Part shown: positions 6,548-11,179 of the stretch, piece by piece
Position numbering within the stretch: the first letter of the stretch is position 1
How the letters are laid out: each line of letters opens with the position of its first letter
DNA from: an uncultured Thermoleophilia bacterium
Lineage (GTDB): Bacteria > Actinomycetota > Thermoleophilia > UBA2241
Direction: 5' to 3'
Assembly (NCBI GenBank): GCA_903921965.1
Contig: CAIXSE010000301.1
Span: 1 to 11,179 of the forward strand
Length of the DNA stretch: 11,179 nt
Notes under the pieces: model-generated
The model's database searches: none
Seen by the model: the letters and a program-made list of their open reading frames with translations, nothing else
Told to the model about the DNA's origin: nothing
Position numbers and translations under genes: made by a program

Positions 6548-8056
6548 CTACAGCAGTCGCGAGAACAGCCGGTAGATGGAGTTGCGGAACTTCTGGCCGC
6601 CGGTGAAGCTGTCGAGGTACTTCCACGTGATCTCTTCGCAGTCGGCCATGTCGTTCTCGTACTGCGCCGCGTAGTCCCGGGCGATCTGGGGGTCGTAGAA
6701 GATCGACACGACCTCGTCGTGCAGGATGATGCTGCGGATGTCCCAGTTGCAGGTGCCCATGATCGAGAACTCCTCGTCCACGGTCACCGTCTTGGCGTGC
6801 AGGAAGCCGGCCTTGTAGAGGTAGACCTTCACGCCGCTCCGCAGGAGCTGCGGGTAGTAGGCGTGGGCGGCGTAGAACGGGATCTTCTTGTCGGGCACGC
6901 CGGTCATCATGAACCGCACGTCGATGCCGCTGGCCGCGGCCGCGCACATGGCGGTGATGAGGGGTTCGTCGGGGACGAAGTAGGGGGACTGGATCCAGAT
7001 GCGCTCGTGCGCTCCCAGGAGCGCCGTGATGAACACGTCGCGGATGGCCTTGAACGTGGTGCCGACGCTCGAGTGCAGCACCTGGACGGGCGTGCCCTCG
7101 CCCGCCGCGTGCACGGGGACCTCGGGCATGTAGCCGGTGACGAGGTCCTCCTTGCCGCCGTTGAGGATCCAGATGGCGCCGTAGAGGAGCAGGTAGGGGA
7201 CGACCGGTGCGCCGGTCAATCGGAACGAGGTGTCGCGCCACACGTTGAACCGCGGCCCGCCGTCGATGTACTCCTGGCCCATGTTCATGCCGCCGGAGTA
7301 CACGCTCTTGCCGTCGATGATCACCATCTTCATGTGGTTGCGGTAGTTGATCTGCGGGAGGCGCTTGTAGCAGGGCACGACCGTGGCGCCGGCCGCGGCG
7401 AGCCGCTTGAGCTCGTCCTTCTTGTAGCTGACGCAGGACAGCCAGTCGTAGATGATGTGCACCTCGACCCCGGCCTTCATGCGCTCGAGCAGCACCTCGG
7501 TGACCTTGGCCGTGAGCTCGTCCTGCTCCCAGATGAGGTACATGAGGTGGATGTACTTCTCGGCGGTGGCCATCTCCTCGAGCAGGCGCGGGAACTTCTG
7601 CGAGCCGGCGGTGTAGATCTCGACGGTGTCGGCGGGGAGCACGGCCGAGCCGTCCTCGCGACGGGCGGTCGACTGCACGCGGTGCGCGGCGGTGCCCGCG
7701 GTGGTGGCGACGGCCGCCGCGGTGAACCCCTCGTCGGCCTCCTCTGCCCGGGCCAGCGAGACGTCCCGGAGCTCCCGCGTGCGCGCGAGGATCGCGCGGC
7801 GCTTCTTGGAGTCTCTCCGGTAGTTGCGGCCGATGAAGAAGTAGGCCACGAGGCCCAGCACCGGGAAGAGCAGCACGACGAACATCCAGGCGAGCACCGT
7901 ACTGGGGTCGCGGTCGTCGGTGGCGAGCACGACGACGACGCCGGCGATCGCCAGGAGCAGCAGTGCGTCGATGAACCAGAAGCCGAGGTTGAAGAAGCCG
8001 GTGTTGAGGAGGGCCAGGGTGCCCACTGCACCGAGTGCTCCGCCGAGTGTCGCCAT
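6548..8056 (-). CDS. cls: Cardiolipin synthase (phospholipase D superfamily)
   Basis: The protein has 502 residues, the usual length for bacterial cardiolipin synthase A-type enzymes, which condense phosphatidylglycerol molecules into cardiolipin and glycerol at the cytoplasmic membrane. Two N-terminal membrane helices (about 28-46 and 54-76; PLDc_N region ending FFIGRNYRRDSKKRR) precede two HKD catalytic motifs. HKD1 is NYRNHMKMVIIDG with H241, K243 and D248. HKD2 is FLHAKTVTVDEEFSIMGTCN with H420, K422 and D427. Both are intact. The typical IQSPYFVPDE (355-364) and WRDTSFRLTG (273-282) segments are also present. An Ala/Thr-rich stretch at about 105-135 between the membrane region and the first domain looks like a flexible spacer. 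The ATG at 8056 is preceded by GAGGAG with a 5-base spacer. An 8-bp inverted repeat just upstream of the RBS suggests regulated expression. The enzyme family is certain; cardiolipin synthesis is the most likely activity, although some HKD paralogues make other phospholipids. Confidence 0.94.
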   Translation of the reverse strand: MATLGGALGAVGTLALLNTGFFNLGFWFIDALLLLAIAGVVVVLATDDRDPSTVLAWMFVVLLFPVLGLVAYFFIGRNYRRDSKKRRAILARTRELRDVSLARAEEADEGFTAAAVATTAGTAAHRVQSTARREDGSAVLPADTVEIYTAGSQKFPRLLEEMATAEKYIHLMYLIWEQDELTAKVTEVLLERMKAGVEVHIIYDWLSCVSYKKDELKRLAAAGATVVPCYKRLPQINYRNHMKMVIIDGKSVYSGGMNMGQEYIDGGPRFNVWRDTSFRLTGAPVVPYLLLYGAIWILNGGKEDLVTGYMPEVPVHAAGEGTPVQVLHSSVGTTFKAIRDVFITALLGAHERIWIQSPYFVPDEPLITAMCAAAASGIDVRFMMTGVPDKKIPFYAAHAYYPQLLRSGVKVYLYKAGFLHAKTVTVDEEFSIMGTCNWDIRSIILHDEVVSIFYDPQIARDYAAQYENDMADCEEITWKYLDSFTGGQKFRNSIYRLFSRLL

Positions 8057-8069
8057 CGAGTCTCCTCAG

Positions 8070-8098
8070 GTCGTGTGCGGCGCATACTCTCACACGAC
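8070..8098. promoter_or_regulatory. Candidate operator: perfect 8-bp inverted repeat upstream of cls
   Basis: GTCGTGTG (8070-8077) and CACACGAC (8091-8098) are perfect inverted copies whose equivalent positions lie 21 bp apart, about two turns of the helix. The repeat ends 14 bases before the cls ATG, next to the RBS. It encloses GAGTAT on the minus strand, a possible -10 element. The layout suits a dimeric regulator covering the promoter, or alternatively a 5'-UTR hairpin that affects translation. Confidence 0.45.
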
Positions 8099-8119
8099 GG
8101 GCGTCCGGCGTCCACTCGC

Positions 8120-8135
8120 GTTACCGAACGGTTAC
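8120..8135. promoter_or_regulatory. Imperfect palindrome upstream of cls
   Basis: GTTACCGAACGGTTAC is a 16-bp dyad with one mismatched pair around a central AA. It can also be read as GTTACCG repeated directly at an 11-bp period (8120-8126 and 8131-8137). It is comparatively AT-containing in a very GC-rich region and lies about 64 bases upstream of the cls start, within reach of its promoter. A role as a second regulator site is possible. Confidence 0.3.
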
Positions 8136-8158
8136 CGGCAGGCGCGTGCGCGGCAGAC

Positions 8159-8190
8159 GGTCCCGGCCGGGGGACCCGGGCGCAGCCCGG
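8159..8190 (-). terminator. Tandem hairpins after the 433-residue protein gene
   Basis: GGTCCC (8159-8164) pairs with GGGACC (8171-8176), and CCGGGC (8176-8181) pairs with GCCCGG (8185-8190) around a GCA loop. The two 6-bp stems share one base, so only one forms fully at a time. They start 12 bases past the stop at 8203 and precede the cls regulatory region, a sensible place for a terminator. There is no T-tract. Confidence 0.45.
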
Positions 8191-8202
8191 CGCCGGAAGG
8201 CC

Positions 8203-9504
8203 TCAGCCCTTGAAGACGAACGTGGACGCGCACCGGTCGGCCTCGCCGAGACGGTGCAGCGCGGCGGAGGGGACGGTGAACTCCAGCGAGCAGGCGTAGG
8301 GCAGGGACAGGAAGACGTAGCTGACCACGTAGATGGCCCACGGCCCGTGCGGGATCGCCGCCCGGCTCTCGGCCACGATGCGCGAGCCCGGCCGGCCGGC
8401 GAACGTGCCGTAGGCGACCGACTCGATCAGGCCGGTCGTGCCCAGCCGGCGGGCCTGGTCGTCGGTGCGCCACTCCAGCGTGGCTCCCTGCTGGGTGGCG
8501 TCGAGCTCCTCACGGAGCAGCACGCAGCAGGCGAGGTCGTCGAGTGTCGCGGCGGCGACGTCCACGGCGAACAGGAGTGCCGCCTTGCGCCCCGCCGTCG
8601 TCGCGTACATCGTCTTCAGCGGCGCGAGCCACTCCCCGGTCCACGCCGTCCAGTCGGGCCCGCGGGCCTGGAGCTGCGCCTCCGCCAGGGCGCCGCTCGT
8701 CTCGGGAGCGCCTCCGGCCCAGCCCGGCGGCACCGCCATGGACGCCCACGGGGCGTCGGCGAAGATCCAGGCGGCCGGGGCCCGCGGGACCGGCGCCTGC
8801 CCTTCGGCCGGGAGCGCCGCGTCGGGACCCGTCCAGGCCGTGTGGACCGGCCGGCCGTCGCGGTCGTACAGCGTGATGGCCCGGCGCTGCCCTTCCGGCG
8901 CGGCGGGGAAGTCCCAGCAGATGCAGCGCGCCGTCTGGGCGAGATCGCCGGTGCCGGGCTCGCCGGGCCCCGCGAGCGCCGCGAGCACGCGTGCGTCGAA
9001 GTCCAGGCACTGCGCGCGCCAGAGGTCCTGTGCCATGGCGGGGGCCGCTGGTCCGGACGGTCCGCTCGCGGCCGCCGCCGCCCCGGCGGCTGCGTGGCCT
9101 TCGGGCGTCCGTCCCGCCGCGAGCTCGCGGGGTGGCGCCGTCCCGGACGCCGGCGGGGTCACGGCGGGAGGCGTCTCGACGGCCGCAGCCTGCGAGGGGA
9201 CCGTCTGCGCCAGGGGCGGCGTCTGCACCGGCGGCGGTGCCTGCGCAGGTGACGTCGCCACCGGGGTCTGCACCGGCGGCGAGGACGGAAGGTACGCCGG
9301 CTGGGCGGCGGCCGGCGGCGGCACCAGCGAGCAGGCCCACTCGCGCAGGCCGTCGTAGGCCCACACCAGGTGGCCCTGGCGGTCGTATTCGAGCACGTCG
9401 CGGGCGGTGACGAAGCCGTGACCCTCGAGCGTGAAGCTGCCCTCGTAGAAGGTGATGGTCCTGCCTGCCCACCCTGTGGTGGGCCCGAACGTGGCGACGA
9501 GCAT
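8203..9504 (-). CDS. Uncharacterised modular protein with Pro/Ala-rich linker
   Basis: I do not recognise a named family. The protein has 433 residues. The ATG at 9504 is chosen because GAGGAG sits 5 bases before it; the in-frame GTG at 9519 would overlap that site. Residues 1-60 form a compact module (MLVATFGPTTGWAGRTITFYEG, then GHGFVTARDVLEYDRQGHLVWAYDGLREW) that looks like a small beta-rich domain. Residues about 61-158 are low complexity, rich in Pro, Ala, Gln and Thr, with PPVQTP occurring at 76-81 and 91-96. Residues about 159-433 form a globular Trp-rich domain with several Cys residues (CICWDF, ACCVLL) and no transmembrane helix or signal peptide. That suggests a cytoplasmic multi-domain protein with a flexible tether. 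Hairpins flank the gene on both sides, so it may be transcribed alone. Coding status is strong (RBS, coherent domains, no better reading frame); function is unknown. Confidence 0.82.
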   Translation of the reverse strand: MLVATFGPTTGWAGRTITFYEGSFTLEGHGFVTARDVLEYDRQGHLVWAYDGLREWACSLVPPPAAAQPAYLPSSPPVQTPVATSPAQAPPPVQTPPLAQTVPSQAAAVETPPAVTPPASGTAPPRELAAGRTPEGHAAAGAAAAASGPSGPAAPAMAQDLWRAQCLDFDARVLAALAGPGEPGTGDLAQTARCICWDFPAAPEGQRRAITLYDRDGRPVHTAWTGPDAALPAEGQAPVPRAPAAWIFADAPWASMAVPPGWAGGAPETSGALAEAQLQARGPDWTAWTGEWLAPLKTMYATTAGRKAALLFAVDVAAATLDDLACCVLLREELDATQQGATLEWRTDDQARRLGTTGLIESVAYGTFAGRPGSRIVAESRAAIPHGPWAIYVVSYVFLSLPYACSLEFTVPSAALHRLGEADRCASTFVFKG

Positions 9505-9596
9505 GGTGACTCCTCTCACGCTGCCCGCGGGACGTTGTCTGAACGAGCATCTTCGCGCTGACGGCGGCGCGGGTCCAGCGCACGGGGGCGGTGCGC

Positions 9597-9612
9597 CCGC
9601 CCGTCTGGGCGG
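9597..9612 (-). terminator. Hairpin just after the DedA gene
   Basis: CCGCCC (9597-9602) pairs with GGGCGG (9607-9612) around a GTCT loop. It begins 7 bases past the DedA stop at 9620 and could end its transcript before the promoter of the next gene. The stem is short, 6 bp but all G-C. The remaining 9505-9596 interval presumably holds the promoter of the 433-residue protein, but no convincing -35/-10 pair is visible. Confidence 0.45.
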
Positions 9613-9619
9613 AGTGGCG

Positions 9620-10267
9620 TCAGTCCGCCGCCACCTGGCGGCGGCGGAGGTACCGCACCGCCGCCACGACGGCGCCGGGCGCGGCCGAGAGGCAGACGGC
9701 GACGGCGAGGGCGACGGCGAGGTAGTCCTGTACCAACGGCACGTTGCCGAAGAGGCACCCGGCGCCGAAGAAGACGGCGACCCACGACGCCGCGGCGACC
9801 GCCGCGTACAGCACCATCTTGTGGAGCTCGAGGCGGGCGACGCCGGCCACGAACGGGGCGAGCGTGCGCACCACGGGCAGGTAGCGCGCCAGGACGATGG
9901 CCATGCCGCCGTGGCGCTCGTAGAACTCGTGGGCCTGGGCGATGTGCTCGGGCCTCAGGTACTTGCGCGGCCTGCTGAGGAGGCGACCGCCGATCCAGCG
10001 CCCGATCAGGTAGTTGGCGAGGTCGCCCAGGAAGGCCGCGGCGAAGAGGGCCGGGCCGAGGACGGCGGCGTCGAGCGCCCCGGCGCCGGCGAGCGTGCCG
10101 CTCGCCAGCAGCAGAGACTCGCCGGGCAGGAACGGAGCCACCACGAGGCCGGTCTCGCAGAAGATGACGCCGGCCACGGCCACGTACGACCAGGGGCCCA
10201 GCACGGTGATGAGCTGGGCCAGATAGAGGTCGAAGTCGAGGATGTAGTGGAGGAACTGCTCCATCAT
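9620..10267 (-). CDS. DedA-family membrane protein
   Basis: This 215-residue multi-pass inner-membrane protein belongs to the DedA/SNARE-associated family, which is tied to membrane lipid (undecaprenyl phosphate or phospholipid) translocation and to envelope and pH homeostasis. Diagnostic features are ETGLVVAPFLPGE (E38, and PGE at 48-50), the GD pair at 81-82, and RYLPVVRTLAPFVAG with R128 and R134. These acidic and arginine positions fall close to residues reported as essential in E. coli YqjA (E39, D51, R130, R136). Hydrophobic segments lie at about 25-45, 52-80, 135-142, 150-172 and 182-206. The start is one of two adjacent ATG codons (10267 or 10264). No good Shine-Dalgarno lies close by, and a 10-bp hairpin sits 18 bases upstream, so initiation may depend on the upstream gene. 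Family assignment is firm. Confidence 0.93.
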   Translation of the reverse strand: MMEQFLHYILDFDLYLAQLITVLGPWSYVAVAGVIFCETGLVVAPFLPGESLLLASGTLAGAGALDAAVLGPALFAAAFLGDLANYLIGRWIGGRLLSRPRKYLRPEHIAQAHEFYERHGGMAIVLARYLPVVRTLAPFVAGVARLELHKMVLYAAVAAASWVAVFFGAGCLFGNVPLVQDYLAVALAVAVCLSAAPGAVVAAVRYLRRRQVAAD

Positions 10268-10285
10268 CGAGGGGACGTGGCTCCG

Positions 10286-10310
10286 CGGGCCGCCGTTCGT
10301 CGGCGGCCCG
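10286..10310 (-). terminator. Intercistronic hairpin immediately upstream of DedA
   Basis: Bases 10286-10295 pair perfectly with 10301-10310 (10 bp, all G-C) around a TTCGT loop. It lies 75 bases past the stop of the upstream membrane protein gene (10386) and only 18 bases before the DedA ATG. It may terminate the upstream transcript or act as an attenuator or processing site within a shared one. The 118-base gap between the genes otherwise shows no open reading frame of merit. Confidence 0.55.
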
Positions 10311-10385
10311 AGCTCGGCGGGCGGGCTTCCGCGGGGCGCTTCGAGCCGGCGGCGACGGCAGGCCCCCAGGCCGCCGGGGTGCTGC

Positions 10386-11179
10386 TCAGGCCGGGCCGGG
10401 CGAGGCCTCTGGCCCGGCCTGACCCTGCGCGGCCGGCCCGGGCCCGCCCTCGGGCGCGGCCGTCTGCTGTTCGGGGTGCTTGTGCAGCCGTCGCGCCTTG
10501 TACACGACGCGGTAGCGGTCGTACAGGACGATGACCAGCGTCAGCAGGTACGAGAAGAACAGCGTCTCCCCGAACGGCACGCGGGCGTCGCGCATGCCCA
10601 GCGTGCGGTCCAGGAACTCGAGGACCAGCACGATGACGAGGTTGACGACGAGCATCGTGACGAGCTCGCCGGCCGTGCGCTTCCAGCTGCGGCCGCGCGT
10701 CGCCATCCAGTGGCTCACGGCGGCGTTGATGATCGTGAACAGGGCGGCGCCCACGGCGATCCGCACCGGGTGCGCGTTCCCGCCGCTGAGCATGCTCGCG
10801 AAGATGACGCTGAGGATCGCCGTGAGGGCGATCTTCTCGCGCAGGGCCCAGCCGAAGATGCGCTCGCTGGCCTTGACCAGGCGGAACGGCTCGGCGCCGT
10901 GCAACTCGGGCGGCAGCGGGTCGGCGGCCAGGTGCGGGCCGTGGTCGAACCTGGGGCACTTGTACCTGACGATCAGGTACACGATGGCGCCGATGACGGC
11001 GAAGAACGCGATCATCGCCACCAGCACCCACGGGCGGTTGGCGATGGCGTCGCCCCAGCCCGTGTCGGCGGTCACGCCGAACAGCGTCTCCTTGATGAAG
11101 TCGGTCATGTCGAGCTCCGCGATGTGGATCCACCACTCCTGCGGCAGCTTGATGAAGATCCAGATGCCGGCCGCCGCCA
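10386..11179 (-). CDS. Multi-pass membrane protein, unknown function (5' end outside window)
   Basis: At least 263 residues are visible. The reading frame stays open to the right edge upstream of the ATG at 11108, encoding GIWIFIKLPQEWWIHIAELD, which reads as genuine protein. The gene therefore probably starts beyond the window, although GGAG 7 bases before that ATG leaves an internal start possible. Counting from that ATG, hydrophobic segments lie at about 25-48, 88-107, 110-132, 148-170 and 178-198, and the partial upstream part looks like the end of another helix. Charged loops (RYKCPRFDHGP, RGRSWKRTAGE, YDRYRVVYKARRLHKH) and a low-complexity Pro/Gly/Ala/Gln tail complete the protein. I do not recognise the family. 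It precedes DedA on the same strand with a hairpin between them, so an envelope role is possible but unproven. Confidence 0.75.
   Translation of the reverse strand, partial: AAAGIWIFIKLPQEWWIHIAELDMTDFIKETLFGVTADTGWGDAIANRPWVLVAMIAFFAVIGAIVYLIVRYKCPRFDHGPHLAADPLPPELHGAEPFRLVKASERIFGWALREKIALTAILSVIFASMLSGGNAHPVRIAVGAALFTIINAAVSHWMATRGRSWKRTAGELVTMLVVNLVIVLVLEFLDRTLGMRDARVPFGETLFFSYLLTLVIVLYDRYRVVYKARRLHKHPEQQTAAPEGGPGPAAQGQAGPEASPGPA

Noticed and set aside
6434..8299. Plus-strand open frame of about 620 codons opposite cardiolipin synthase
   Set aside because: No recognisable domain, biased composition and no convincing RBS. The opposite strand encodes an enzyme with both HKD motifs intact.
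9061..9330. Pro/Ala-rich coding stretch considered as a tandem repeat array
   Set aside because: Only PPVQTP recurs, and there is no regular DNA period; it reads as a low-complexity protein linker.

Overview
This window is about 11.2 kb of very GC-rich DNA. It has dense coding, frequent GTG starts and strong AGGAGG-type ribosome binding sites. This fits a high-GC Actinomycetota bacterium. A DUF1638 gene and a spirochaete/anaerobe-like acyl-CoA synthetase type would suit an anaerobic or deep-branching lineage such as Coriobacteriia or Thermoleophilia, but no marker gene settles the taxonomy. There are no rRNA or tRNA genes, CRISPR arrays or transposases.

Left part (1-1054): the 3' end of an aldehyde dehydrogenase gene (+) converges on a 65-residue two-helix membrane protein gene (-) across a perfect 19-bp hairpin, a likely shared terminator. 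A DUF1638-type gene (-) follows.

Central left (1139-4056, - strand): a two-gene unit, and the most unusual part of the window. A soluble GAF + HD-GYP protein, a probable cyclic-di-GMP phosphodiesterase, overlaps by a GTGA start/stop junction with a lipoprotein. That lipoprotein joins a complete SAM hydroxide adenosyltransferase (DUF62/fluorinase-like) fold to a C-terminal Cache-like sensor region. The Asp-Arg-His triad expected of the DUF62 enzymes appears to be lost, so the domain may bind a ligand rather than catalyse.

Centre (4057-6440): a divergent promoter region separates the HD-GYP gene from a long-chain acyl-CoA synthetase-type AMP-binding gene (+). The synthetase gene converges on a stand-alone acyl carrier protein gene (-) through a hairpin.

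Right part (6548-11179, all - strand): a cardiolipin synthase gene whose upstream region holds two inverted repeats, an uncharacterised 433-residue protein with a Pro/Ala-rich linker, a DedA-family membrane protein, and a multi-pass membrane protein that runs off the right edge. Acyl activation, ACP, cardiolipin synthase and DedA point to membrane lipid metabolism as a loose theme. The hairpins between most of these genes suggest several transcription units rather than one operon.
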